From Flavobacterium sp. HBTb2-11-1 (GTDB taxonomy: Bacteria; Bacteroidota; Bacteroidia; Flavobacteriales; Flavobacteriaceae), in the NCBI RefSeq assembly GCF_009826975.1, contig NZ_WUMO01000003.1, forward strand, positions 526,184 to 590,183: DNA of 64,000 bases, given 5' to 3'. This document shows positions 8,227 through 17,600 of the stretch, piece after piece. A program made the position numbers and the translations under genes. Position 1 is the first letter of the stretch, and every line of letters begins with the position of its first letter. Below the pieces are notes generated by a model, which did no database searches, was not told the DNA's origin, and was given only the letters and a program-made list of their open reading frames with translations.

Positions 8227-9228
8227 ATGAGAAATAAAAAACTATCCTCTTTTTCTAAAGTCATGCTGTTTTTATCAGGGCTTTTATTAATCGGAGCTGT
8301 ATTTTTTCCTATCTGGAAAATTGAACTTAGGGCACCCCAATATCCTGAAGGTTTGGTGTTAAAACTTCATGCTTCCAAGATTGCAGGCGATGTTGATATT
8401 ATAAATGGATTGAATCATTACATTGGAATGAAAACATTGCATACAGAAGATTTTATTGAATTTAAAGTTTTGCCTTTTATCCTAGTAGGTTTAGGTATTG
8501 TTTCGATTGTTTGCGCATGGAAATCAAATAGAAAAGGGCTCTTTATTTTCTTCTTTTCTTTTGTGCTTTTTGGAATATTATCTGCTTGCGATTTCTACAG
8601 ATGGAATTATGAATATGGACATAATCTAGATCCGAATGCTGCTATTAGAGTTCCTGGAATGGCTTATCAGCCGCCAATGCTTGGATACAAACAATTATTA
8701 AATTTTGGTGCCTATTCAATCCCTGATATTGGTGGATGGATGCTGATTGCAGTTGGAGTTTTGCTTTTTGTTGCTATTGCAAAAGAAAAATTTGCCAAAC
8801 CATCTAGTCGGCTCTTGGGCATACTGTTGGTTCCTGCTTTTCTTTATTCATGTTCCAATGATAAACCTGTTCCAATAAAACTAAATGCAGACAATTGTGA
8901 TTTCTGTATGATGGGAATTAGCGATGGCAGACATGGAGCTGAAATCATTACTGAAAAAGGAAGGATATACAAGTTTGATGATATTGCCTGCATGGCACAT
9001 TATTGTAAAGATCACAGAGATACTAAAATCAAGAAATATTATGTACACGACTACACTAAAAATAATGAACTGATTCCAGCAGAAAGTGCTTTTTTCGTTT
9101 CAGGAGGAGCAATCAAAAGTCCGATGAATGGAAACATTGCAGCCTTTACCAATAAGAGTGAGGCAAAAGCATTTGAAGCACAAACAAAAGGAGAAGTAAA
9201 AGAATGGACTGCAATTTTGAATAAATAA
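8227..9228 (+). CDS. nosL: Fusion of a multi-pass membrane protein with NosL copper chaperone
   Basis: 333 residues. Residues 1-185 hold about four membrane segments (around 10-30, 82-97, 104-121, 170-186) with a loop facing one side. Residues 198-209 read LLVPAFLYSC, a lipobox-like sequence with C209, and the rest is a NosL domain with C224-x2-C227-MM (CDFCMM) and DDIACM, the expected copper-binding residues. NosL is normally a separate lipoprotein that supplies Cu(I) to NosZ. The internal lipobox may be a relic or a second processing site. It sits between nosZ and nosD. Confidence 0.88.
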   Translation: MRNKKLSSFSKVMLFLSGLLLIGAVFFPIWKIELRAPQYPEGLVLKLHASKIAGDVDIINGLNHYIGMKTLHTEDFIEFKVLPFILVGLGIVSIVCAWKSNRKGLFIFFFSFVLFGILSACDFYRWNYEYGHNLDPNAAIRVPGMAYQPPMLGYKQLLNFGAYSIPDIGGWMLIAVGVLLFVAIAKEKFAKPSSRLLGILLVPAFLYSCSNDKPVPIKLNADNCDFCMMGISDGRHGAEIITEKGRIYKFDDIACMAHYCKDHRDTKIKKYYVHDYTKNNELIPAESAFFVSGGAIKSPMNGNIAAFTNKSEAKAFEAQTKGEVKEWTAILNK

Positions 9229-9256
9229 AATGCTATCTTAATTAAAATCTTAAATC

Positions 9257-10489
9257 ATGAAACTGCATTTTTGCCTTTCACTTCTATTATTGTTTAATTG
9301 TCTTTGGTCACAGAAAATTGAAGTTGGTCAAAACAAAGCAGTAAAAACAATCAAAAAAGCAATAGAACTTGCCAAGTCTGGCGATACTATTATAGTTGAT
9401 AATGGTATTTATCGAGAAGGCAATATTAGTATAGATAAAAAATTAGTTGTTAAAGGAAAAAACTTGCCAATTCTGGACGGACAGCTAAAATATGAAGTAG
9501 TTTCGATAAAAGCCGATAGTGTAGTTTTTTCTGGATTTAAAGTGATCAATTCAGGTTATGCGTCTCTGAATGATCCTTGTGGAATTAAAATATACAATAA
9601 AACAGGGGTTGTTGTAAAAGATAATTTTTTGGAGAATAATTTTTTCGGAATCTATGTCCAAAAAGGAATAAGCTGCATTGTAAAAAATAATGTCATAAAA
9701 GCCTATCAAAAAAAAGAACAGCGCATTGGAAATGGAATTCATTGCTGGAAAAGTGAGAACATGCAGATTATAGGAAATAGGATTTCTGGCCATCGCGATG
9801 GAATCTATTTTGAGTTTGTTTCTAATTCTGTAATCTGGCGAAATGTTTCTAAAGCTAATATCCGTTACGGACTGCACTTTATGTTTTCTAATGATGATGC
9901 TTATATAGGTAATGTTTTTAAAAATAATGGGGCGGGAGTAGCGGTTATGTTTACTAAAAATGTAAAAATGTTCAACAATTATTTTGAAGAGAATTGGGGC
10001 GATGCGGCTTATGGTTTACTGCTCAAAGAAATTTCAGACAGTTACATTATTGGAAATAAATTTATCCGCAATACTTCAGGAATTTATATGGAAGGAACTA
10101 GCCGTGTAAAATTGGAGAAGAATATTTTTAAAGATAATGGTTGGGGAATGAAAGTGCAGGCGAGCTGTATGGATAATGTGATTTCGTTTAATAATTTTCT
10201 TTCTAATACTTTCGACATCAGTACTAACGGAAGTTTAGTTTTGAATCATTTCAATAATAATTATTGGGATAAATATGAAGGTTATGATTTGAATCGGGAC
10301 GGAATTGGCGATGTGCCGTTTCATCCGCTTAGTCTTTTTGCTGTTATTACTGAGAATAATCCGTCGGCTATGCTTTTGTTCAGAAGTTTTATGATTACGC
10401 TTTTGGATAAATCAGAAAAAATCCTTCCGAGCATAACTCCTGATAATTTTGTTGATGAATCTCCCGAAATGAAATCTCTTGTATTATGA
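9257..10489 (+). CDS. nosD: NosD, periplasmic copper-maturation protein
   Basis: 410 residues with a signal peptide (cleavage near CLWSQ, about residue 19) and a right-handed parallel beta-helix made of repeats with recurring N-x-hydrophobic ladders such as KNNVIK and IGNRISGHRDG, as in NosD/CASH-domain proteins. It ends with NYWDKYEGYD and DRDGIGDVP-like sequence, typical of NosD. It works with the ABC transporter NosFY in assembling the CuZ centre of NosZ. Its stop overlaps the nosF start (ATGA), indicating translational coupling. Confidence 0.95.
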   Translation: MKLHFCLSLLLLFNCLWSQKIEVGQNKAVKTIKKAIELAKSGDTIIVDNGIYREGNISIDKKLVVKGKNLPILDGQLKYEVVSIKADSVVFSGFKVINSGYASLNDPCGIKIYNKTGVVVKDNFLENNFFGIYVQKGISCIVKNNVIKAYQKKEQRIGNGIHCWKSENMQIIGNRISGHRDGIYFEFVSNSVIWRNVSKANIRYGLHFMFSNDDAYIGNVFKNNGAGVAVMFTKNVKMFNNYFEENWGDAAYGLLLKEISDSYIIGNKFIRNTSGIYMEGTSRVKLEKNIFKDNGWGMKVQASCMDNVISFNNFLSNTFDISTNGSLVLNHFNNNYWDKYEGYDLNRDGIGDVPFHPLSLFAVITENNPSAMLLFRSFMITLLDKSEKILPSITPDNFVDESPEMKSLVL

Positions 10490-11208
10490 TTACTTTAAAA
10501 AATATAAATAAAAAATTTGGAAGACTACAAGTTTTGCAAGATGTAAACCTTGAGTTTAAAGCAGGAGAATGCATTGCACTTATTGGCCCGAATGGATGTG
10601 GAAAAACAACTTTGATCAAATCGGTTTTAGGGATGGTTCTGCCCGATAGTGGAGATATTATGCTGGATGATGAATCTATTTTAAAGCAGTTTGAATATCG
10701 AAACCGAATAGGGTATATGCCTCAAATTGGGCGTTATCCCGATAATATGACAATCGCTCAGATTATAGCCATGATCAAGCAAATTAGAAACTCGAAAAAT
10801 GAGTTGGATGAAGATTTAATCAAAGCTTTTAAATTGGATAAAATGAGTGACAAACAAATGCGAACGCTTTCTGGCGGAACAACACAGAAGGTAAGTGCTA
10901 CATTGGCTTTTCTTTTTAATCCCGACGTTTTAATTCTAGATGAACCTACTGCAGGACTGGATCCGTTGGCTGCAGAAATTTTGAAGGAGAAAATCATTAA
11001 AGAGAGAAACAAAGGAAAATTAATCTTGATTACCTCACATTTGTTAAGTGAACTAGACGATATGATTACTCAGATTATTTTTATGCAGGACGGAAAAGTT
11101 CATTTCCATAAAACTATTAAAGATCTTTTGGAATCAACAGGTGAAACCAAAATTTCAAGATCTATCGCTACCATATTAATAGAAAAACAGCATGAACAGA
11201 ATAATTAA
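10486..11208 (+). CDS. nosF: NosF, ABC transporter ATP-binding protein
   Basis: 240 residues. Walker A GPNGCGKT at 34-41, the ABC signature LSGGTTQK at 128-135 and Walker B LILDEP with D152/E153 are intact. It energises NosY for NosZ copper-site maturation (probably sulphur supply for CuZ). It starts 4 bp inside nosD and overlaps nosY by 17 bp, so the three are translated from one message. Confidence 0.95.
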   Translation: MITLKNINKKFGRLQVLQDVNLEFKAGECIALIGPNGCGKTTLIKSVLGMVLPDSGDIMLDDESILKQFEYRNRIGYMPQIGRYPDNMTIAQIIAMIKQIRNSKNELDEDLIKAFKLDKMSDKQMRTLSGGTTQKVSATLAFLFNPDVLILDEPTAGLDPLAAEILKEKIIKERNKGKLILITSHLLSELDDMITQIIFMQDGKVHFHKTIKDLLESTGETKISRSIATILIEKQHEQNN

Positions 11209-11959
11209 AATTGTCTTATTGGATATTCTTAAAAATAAGATTATTGTGAGTTATGCCTTAATTCTGGCATTGCTTTCTTGGGGATCTTTTATGCTTGAAG
11301 ACAATACGGCAAAAGGTTTACTGACGATTTTGAATGTCATTTTATTTACAGTTCCGTTGGTATCTATTCTTTTTTCGACTATTTATATTTACAATAGTTC
11401 AGAATTTATAGAGCTTTTGCTAAGCCAGCCTATTAAAAGAAAGAAAATCTGGATTAGTCTGTTTGCTGGTCTTGCAATTGCAATGTTTCTAGCTTTTTTT
11501 CTTGGCGCAGGAATTCCGCTTTTACTAAATGCTCCAGGTATGGCAGGAGTGATGATGCTTTTTGCGGGAAGCTTAATTTCTATAGTTTTTGTATCACTGG
11601 CTTTTTTGAGCTGTATTTTAACTCGTGATAAAGCAAAAGGAATAGGTTTGGCCATTTTATTCTGGATGTATTTTGCCATTTTGTTTGATGCATTAGTGTT
11701 GTTTCTTTTGTTTCAATTTGCAGAATATCCGATTGAAGAAATGATGGTAACCTTGACCGCTTCGAGCCCGATTGATTTAGCTAGAATTCAAATATTGCTG
11801 CATTTAGATCAATCTGCCATGATGGGATATACAGGAGCTATATTTAAAGATTTTTTTGGAACCGCTATTGGTTTGTTTGTTTCTTTTTTATTACTCGTTT
11901 TATGGATTGCTGTTCCGTTTCTAATTTCGATTAGGAAATTTGACCGCAAAGATCTTTAA
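11192..11959 (+). CDS. nosY: NosY, ABC transporter permease
   Basis: 255 residues with six predicted membrane segments and an ABC-2-type permease layout: the first segment near residues 12-30, a Ser/Pro-rich ELLLSQPIKRKKIW loop that likely contacts the ATPase, and the last segment near 225-247. It overlaps nosF by 17 bp. It forms the membrane half of the NosFY complex acting with NosD on NosZ. Confidence 0.93.
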   Translation: MNRIIKIVLLDILKNKIIVSYALILALLSWGSFMLEDNTAKGLLTILNVILFTVPLVSILFSTIYIYNSSEFIELLLSQPIKRKKIWISLFAGLAIAMFLAFFLGAGIPLLLNAPGMAGVMMLFAGSLISIVFVSLAFLSCILTRDKAKGIGLAILFWMYFAILFDALVLFLLFQFAEYPIEEMMVTLTASSPIDLARIQILLHLDQSAMMGYTGAIFKDFFGTAIGLFVSFLLLVLWIAVPFLISIRKFDRKDL

Positions 11960-11989
11960 TGTTTTATTTTCACTCAGAATCAAAAAAAT

Positions 11990-12361
11990 ATGAAAACAGA
12001 TATTAGAAATAAAGATGATATAACGATATTGGTCGACGCCTTTTATTTAAAAGTAAAAACAGACGCGACTATAGGATATTTGTTTACAGAAATTGCGATG
12101 ACAAATTGGGAGAAACATCTTCCTATTATGTATGATTTTTGGGATAATATTATTTTTCATACCGGAAATTTTGACGGAAATCCTATGTTGAAACATCGTA
12201 TGCTAGACCAGAAAAGTTCGCTTACAGAAGTTCATTTTAAACATTGGACCCAACTTTGGAAAAAAACAGTAGATGATTTGTTTGAAGGAGAAAAAGCAGA
12301 TGAGATAAAAGTTAGGGCAGAAAATATTTCAAAATGGATGATGAATAAAGTTATTTCTTAA
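11990..12361 (+). CDS. Group III truncated haemoglobin
   Basis: 123-residue haem protein of the truncated haemoglobin group III family. The WEKHLPIMYDFWD region (40-52) and the F-helix HFKHWTQLW (82-90), with H82 the probable proximal haem ligand, support this. It follows nosY by 30 bp with a terminator just after, so it is the last gene of the nos operon. Group III globins are linked in other bacteria to nitric oxide or low-oxygen physiology; a role in protecting NosZ from NO is a guess. Confidence 0.9.
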   Translation: MKTDIRNKDDITILVDAFYLKVKTDATIGYLFTEIAMTNWEKHLPIMYDFWDNIIFHTGNFDGNPMLKHRMLDQKSSLTEVHFKHWTQLWKKTVDDLFEGEKADEIKVRAENISKWMMNKVIS

Positions 12362-12442
12362 TATAAAAACGGGAACTCAAAAAAGTTCCCGTTTTTAGTT
12401 TTTAAAGATATTAGAACTGAATTAATAATTTCTTTTAACCTT
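12360..12442 (-). ncRNA. Candidate small RNA, about 80 nt, ending at a terminator
   Basis: The third FNR-type palindrome lies between two convergent genes and has no coding sequence to serve. Read leftward it is followed, at the same 29-nt spacing, by an octamer (12453-12446). A transcript starting near 12442 would run through about 45 nt of AT-rich sequence without an ATG and end at the hairpin 12396-12365, which has a U-rich tail in this direction too. The arrangement recalls FNR-activated regulatory RNAs such as FnrS of E. coli; this is an analogy, not homology. Confidence 0.4.
12365..12396. terminator. Bidirectional terminator after the globin gene
   Basis: AAAAACGGGAACT pairs with AGTTCCCGTTTTT (13 bp, 6-nt loop). 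The A and T runs at both ends let it work on both strands. It ends the nos operon and could also end the leftward candidate small RNA. Confidence 0.85.
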
Positions 12443-12445
12443 ATG

Positions 12446-12490
12446 CAAAAGAAGAAAAAATCGTCCTGTTTTGGTATGATTCAAATCATA
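12446..12490 (-). promoter_or_regulatory. Orphan FNR-type box with leftward promoter octamer
   Basis: The perfect 7-2-7 palindrome TATGATT-CA-AATCATA lies at 12475-12490. On the minus strand TTCTTTTG (12453-12446; one mismatch to TAnnTTTG) begins after 29 nt from the box centre, the spacing seen at the nos, copper and nadA promoters. It lies just beyond the 3' end of the Crp/Fnr gene and points away from it. Confidence 0.5.
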
Positions 12491-12500
12491 AGACATGAAA

Positions 12501-13097
12501 TTAATAAAATAATTTATGATCTATAATTTCAATTTTTCTGTTCTTGCTCATAAGCGATAATGTACGTATTACGGTTTCTACCCGAAGGCCTGTAAAATCT
12601 GCAATTTCTTGTCTTGTATACGGAATTTTCATTTTTATTGAATTGGCTATATTGTTTTGTTTTTTTAAATTATCTAAAAAATACTGAATACGATATTCAG
12701 GTTTATGATTAACTATATTTTTAGAAAAAACAATCTTGTTATAGATTTTCCATGCAAATAATTTGAGTATTTTAAATTGCATTTCTGGATTTTCTTCAAG
12801 AAAAGAAAAAAAGTTGTTTTTGGACAATTTTAGAATAACACAATCCGTTTGAGCAATAGCAGTAGCAGGGTAAGGCTGTCCTATAAAAAGCGGCGGTTCG
12901 CCAAAACTGTTTCCTTCATTAAAAATACCAACCGTCAAATCTTTGCCATCTTCGTTGGTGTAACACATTTTTACAGTTCCTTCTAAAATTTGATAATAAG
13001 AAATAGCTGCGTCATTTTCGAAGAAAATAATGGAGTTTTTGGCAACTTTTTTTGCTACGGCTCCCCAAGTGTAAAGTAAGTCAGTATCAATATGCAT
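12501..13097 (-). CDS. Crp/Fnr-family transcriptional regulator
   Basis: 198 residues: an N-terminal cyclic-nucleotide-binding-like beta-roll (about 15-110), a dimer helix, and a C-terminal winged helix-turn-helix (about 155-198). The recognition helix LRVETVIRTL (171-180) keeps E174 and R178 at the positions of the FNR base-contacting Glu and Arg, consistent with the TGAT-N4-ATCA boxes nearby. It lacks the N-terminal cysteine cluster of oxygen-sensing FNR (only C45 and C86), so it may sense NO or another signal, like DNR/NNR. It is the most likely regulator of the neighbouring nos and copper operons (inference). Confidence 0.92.
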   Translation of the reverse strand: MHIDTDLLYTWGAVAKKVAKNSIIFFENDAAISYYQILEGTVKMCYTNEDGKDLTVGIFNEGNSFGEPPLFIGQPYPATAIAQTDCVILKLSKNNFFSFLEENPEMQFKILKLFAWKIYNKIVFSKNIVNHKPEYRIQYFLDNLKKQNNIANSIKMKIPYTRQEIADFTGLRVETVIRTLSLMSKNRKIEIIDHKLFY

Positions 13098-13220
13098 GGC
13101 AAAACAATTAATACGTTGCGAAGAATTGGTAAAGTGTCTGGATTAGTTTTAATTAAAACAAAGAAAGACATTAAGCAAAAAAGAAAACATGATATTTGTT
13201 AGCTTTTGAAATGTTTTTAA

Positions 13221-13273
13221 ATCAAAAAAGAAAAAAGCATGAAAAAGAGAGCTAAACTCTTTATCATGCTTTA
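13221..13273 (-). terminator. Terminator of the collar/adhesin/OmpA operon
   Basis: Arms AAAGCATGAaAAAGAG (13234-13249) and CTCTTTaTCATGCTTT (13257-13272) pair; on the minus strand the stem is followed by CTTTTTTCTTTTTTG. It lies about 20 bp past the OmpA-family stop codon and ends the seven-gene operon. Confidence 0.8.
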
Positions 13274-13293
13274 GAATTGTAGAATTAAAAAAA

Positions 13294-14613
13294 TTATTTT
13301 GCGTCTATCAGAGTAAGTGAAACTCTTCTGTTTTGCGGTTTATTTTCTGCTGGAGTATTTGGAACTAAAGGTTCGCTTTCTCCTTTTGAGAATAAATGCA
13401 TACGGTTAGACTCTATTCCTTTGTTCTGTAAATAATCTGAAACTGCCTGAGCTCTTTTCATTCCAATTTCAAGATTGCGTTTTTCAGTTCCTATATCACA
13501 AGTATATCCAGTAATATTTAGATCTGTGTCTTTGTTTGATTTTAGAATTTTAGCAATTTCATCCAATCTTGTTGCCAATTCTGGAGTTACGCTAGTATTT
13601 CCAATTTCTTGGAATGCAAGAGGTTGTTTCTCAATATAGTTTCTTTCCTCTATAGTCAGTTCTTTTTTAGCAGGCGGAGTTTCTACAGCTTTTTGCTGTA
13701 CAGGAGCTTCTTCCTGAACAGGAGCTCTTTCTGTCTGAGTAAAAGTTTCTTCTTTCGCCTTTACGGGTTCTGATTTCTCTTTAGCTAATGAAAAACCTAA
13801 TTTTAATTGAATACCAGCAGATAGATAACGGCTTTCCTTAACGATTCTGCTATTTCCAATTGTACCGTTTGCCTGAATATTGTCAAGTCCGTTTGGATTG
13901 TAAGCCACAATATTGGTATTTGGAGTTTCTTTTGCCAAATCTGTTAAACCGTAATCAACGTATAAGCCTGTATAAAGCTTTGTTTTTTCTGCTAGTTTGA
14001 ATGTTAGACCAGTTTCAAAACTTAACATAAAAGCAGGATCTAAGCTTACAGTTGTTTTATCCTGCCAGTTGGTTACTTTTCCGAATCCGTGAGATGGTAA
14101 ATCGTCAACCAAAAGATTTACATCTGGATAATAGCCGCTCAGCTGTAACTCAGAAGCTGAAGCTTTTACAGTTTGCTTTTCTGGAAACATAATTTTTCCT
14201 CCGAATCCAAAGTACAGTTGTGTCTGAGAAGCAATTGATGTTCTGTATTGAAGAAGAAGCGGAATCGCGAAACCAATAAAATGTTGATCTTCTTTATAGT
14301 TGGTAGGAGTGACCCGATACTCAAATGCAGAAGTTTGGTCATCGACTTCATAGGTTGAAATTGTCGTTCCGTTATTTAATTCAAAACTATTTTGATTATA
14401 AGTAACATCAACACCTGTCGAAATTCCCCAGTGATCGCTGAAGAAATAGGTGTATCCAACACCTATTCCTCCGCCAAATTTTAGTTTACCGTCTCCGATA
14501 TTGCTATCGTATAGAATTCCAGACGGACCGCCGTTAATTTTAAAATTAATTTCCTGTGCTTTTATCGTGACGCTAAACAGTGTAAGTATAGCTATGGTGG
14601 CTTTAATTTTCAT
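13294..14613 (-). CDS. OmpA-family outer-membrane protein with N-terminal barrel
   Basis: Start set at the ATG at 14613 (439 residues), since it gives the signal peptide MKIKATIAILTLFSVTIKA; an in-frame ATG at 14640 is possible. An outer-membrane beta-barrel domain (about 20-270) is followed by a Glu/Pro/Ala-rich linker and a C-terminal OmpA peptidoglycan-binding domain with LNITGYTCDIGTEKRNLEIG and a final NRRVSLTLI motif. It starts 29 bp after the giant adhesin gene. T9SS adhesins are often followed by a PorP/SprF-type partner; this protein may play that part, but it is not a PorP/SprF by sequence as far as I can see. Confidence 0.9.
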   Translation of the reverse strand: MKIKATIAILTLFSVTIKAQEINFKINGGPSGILYDSNIGDGKLKFGGGIGVGYTYFFSDHWGISTGVDVTYNQNSFELNNGTTISTYEVDDQTSAFEYRVTPTNYKEDQHFIGFAIPLLLQYRTSIASQTQLYFGFGGKIMFPEKQTVKASASELQLSGYYPDVNLLVDDLPSHGFGKVTNWQDKTTVSLDPAFMLSFETGLTFKLAEKTKLYTGLYVDYGLTDLAKETPNTNIVAYNPNGLDNIQANGTIGNSRIVKESRYLSAGIQLKLGFSLAKEKSEPVKAKEETFTQTERAPVQEEAPVQQKAVETPPAKKELTIEERNYIEKQPLAFQEIGNTSVTPELATRLDEIAKILKSNKDTDLNITGYTCDIGTEKRNLEIGMKRAQAVSDYLQNKGIESNRMHLFSKGESEPLVPNTPAENKPQNRRVSLTLIDAK

Positions 14614-14642
14614 TGCTTGTAATTTTAAATTAAATCTCATTT

Positions 14643-17600
14643 TTATTTAACCAATAAGTTGATTGTTTTTAACTGACCGTCAGCCAGTTTAAGAACAACA
14701 ATGTATAAGGCTGTCTGTGATGGAGCGATAATTTGATTTTTGGCTTTTACATTTGAAATAGTCTGCACTAATTTCCCTGCAATGTCATAAATAACCACCT
14801 CAGATCCATTTAATTGAGATTCGCTAAAATCACACTCTAAAGTAAATTCTCCTCCTGGCTTAACTGGGTTTGGATAAATTTTGATTTTCTTGGTGAAAAC
14901 TGTTCCAGTAGCCTCAATTGGACAAGATTTGATAGAATTTCCATTTTTATCTTTTGCAATTACATGATAAGTACCGTTTAGTGGCAGAATTTCACTATAA
15001 TATTGCTTAGTTGCTCCAGAAATAGCCGCTCCGTTTTTGTACCACTGCCAAGCGACATAATTATTTGAACTATTATCAAAGAATAGAACATTAGCCCATT
15101 GCTGTATAACAAGTCCAGATTGGCTTATTTCAATTGGTTTAACAACGGCTGTTGCAGCATTATGATTCTGATCTCCAATTTGAGTTGCAGTAATGGTTGA
15201 GCTTCCTGAACCTGTAATGTTTAAAGTAGATCCTGAAATTGTTCCCAATGCTGGATTTGCTATTGCATAAGAAACTGGCAAACCGCTATCAGTTGTTGCA
15301 GTTAAGGTAACATTTTTAGAATCTGAACAGCCAAATTCTAAAGTCTGATTCCAAGTAATTGTTTGATTTGCTTTAGTAATTTCAAATTCTGCACCAGTAA
15401 AGGCAATTACGTAATCTGCCCCAGCATTGACTGTTCCCAAGTTAATGTTGTATTTTCCAACATTTTCGCCAGCATCTCTTGTAAGCAGACCACTAAGTAT
15501 TGAGTTTGTATCTCCGTTAGCAAAACCTAAAGCTGTATAATTGAATACTGGATCGGCTGTACCATATACTTTGGTATGTCCTGTTGCGGCAGTTATAGTA
15601 AGAGTATATTTTTGAGTAGTAAAACTTACTTCGTTTCCATAATTAACAAAACCGTTACTGTTTATAGCATAAGTTCTAACATAATACGTTCTATTTCCTC
15701 TAAGTCCAGATAAAGAGTTTGTAAATGTTCCTAATGCAGCAGTGACATTAATTTTAGTATCAGCTGTAGTAGGGTTAGCATGCTGAGCATATACAAAACC
15801 AACTTCTGTTAAACACGATCCACTGTCAGTATTTATTCCGTCAGAAGATGCTGTACCAGATAATGAAGCAGTTGTTGTAGTTATTCCAGATACGACCGCC
15901 GTATTTAAATTAACAGGATTAACAGGCTGAACTACTTCAACGGTTGCAGTAGCTGTACAAGAATTAGCATCTGTAACTGTTACAGTGTAAGTTCCGGCTG
16001 CAAGACCAGTTGCTGTTGCTGCATTTCCTCCAGATGGAGACCAAGAGTAGGAGCAAGCACCTGTACCACCTGTTACGCTAACTGTAGCCGACCCGTTATT
16101 TCCGTTATGGCAAGATACTGCTAAAGGAGTTGCAGTTAAGGTTAAAGCATCTGGTTCTGTAATGGTAATGGTATTTGTTGTAGAACATGAATTTTCATCT
16201 GTAACCGTTACGGTATATATTCCTGCTGTAAGGCCGGTTGCAGTCGCTGCACTTCCGCCAGACGGAGCCCAAGAATAAGTATAAGCTCCAGTTCCTCCAG
16301 TTGCAACTACAGATGCTGTACCGTTATTGCCTCCGTTGCAAGACACATTAGTATGTGTGTCAGTTGCTGAAAGTACTGTCGGCTCGGTAATTTGTACAGA
16401 CTCTGTTACAAAACATCCGTTTTCATCAGTTACAGTTACAGTATAAGTATTTGGACTTAATCCTGTAGCTGTTGCAGCAGTTCCTCCAGATGGTGACCAA
16501 GAATAGGTATAAGATCCGGTTCCTCCTATAGGAGTTACAGTAGCTGTTCCGTTATTTGCCTGATAGCATAAAACGTCTGTTTTAGCTACCGTTGCTGTAA
16601 GAACAGGAGGTTCAGTAATAGTTACGCTTGCCGTAGTCTGGCATAGGTTGGCATCTTTGACAGTAACTGTATATGTTCCTGCTGCTAAACCAGAAGCAGT
16701 TGCGGCAGTTCCTCCAGAAGGAGACCAAGAGTATGTATAAGCTCCAGTTCCTCCTGTAACATTTACAGTTGCAGTTCCGTTAGAACCTCCGTTACATGAA
16801 ACATCAGTTTTAGATGTCGTTGCTATAAGTGCATCAGGTTCTGTTATGGTAACACTTTGTGTTTTAGAACATGAGTTGGCATCTGTTACAGTTACAGTGT
16901 AAGTTCCTGCTTTAAGACCAGTTGCGGTAGCTGTTGTTTGAGCAGGTGTTGTATCCCATGAATAGGTATAGCCACCAGTTCCTCCAGTTACTGAAATACT
17001 TGCCGAACCATTGTTTCCGGCATTGCAGCTAACATTTGTTTTAGCGCCTGGTGTTATTACAATAGCTGATGGCTCAGTGATTGTAAAGTTTTTGACAATT
17101 GAACATCCATTGCTGGCAGTGATTGTTACAGAATAGTTTCCGGCACTAAGGTTGTTTGCAGTGTCAGAAGATCCTCCAGAAGGAGACCAACTATAAGTAA
17201 ACGGTCCAGCGGCTCCTGAAGGAATTACTGAAGCAGAACCAGTGTTGTATCCATTGCATAGCACATTAACTTGATAAGTAGCAGCTACTAGTGTATTAGT
17301 TGTATTGATGATAAAGTTTTTAGTGACCGTACATCCATTTCCATCTGTAATGAGGCAGCTGTAATTGCCTGCTGCCAAGTTGGTAATATTTTGCGTGGTA
17401 GCACCTCCTGGTGTCCATAAATAGCTATAATTACCAACACCGCCAAATGGTGTTACAGAAGCTTCTCCACCCACAGAACAAGTTGCATTTGTCTGCGAAG
17501 TAGTAGCGCCTAAAACTGAAGGCTGATTGATCGTAAAATTTTTAGTAATAGAACATCCATTAGCATCTGTAATTAGACAGCTATAATTTCCTACGGTTAA

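Noticed and set aside
12501..13097. Oxygen-sensing FNR proper
   Set aside because: The N-terminal cysteine cluster for [4Fe-4S] binding is absent; only the DNA-reading helix is FNR-like.
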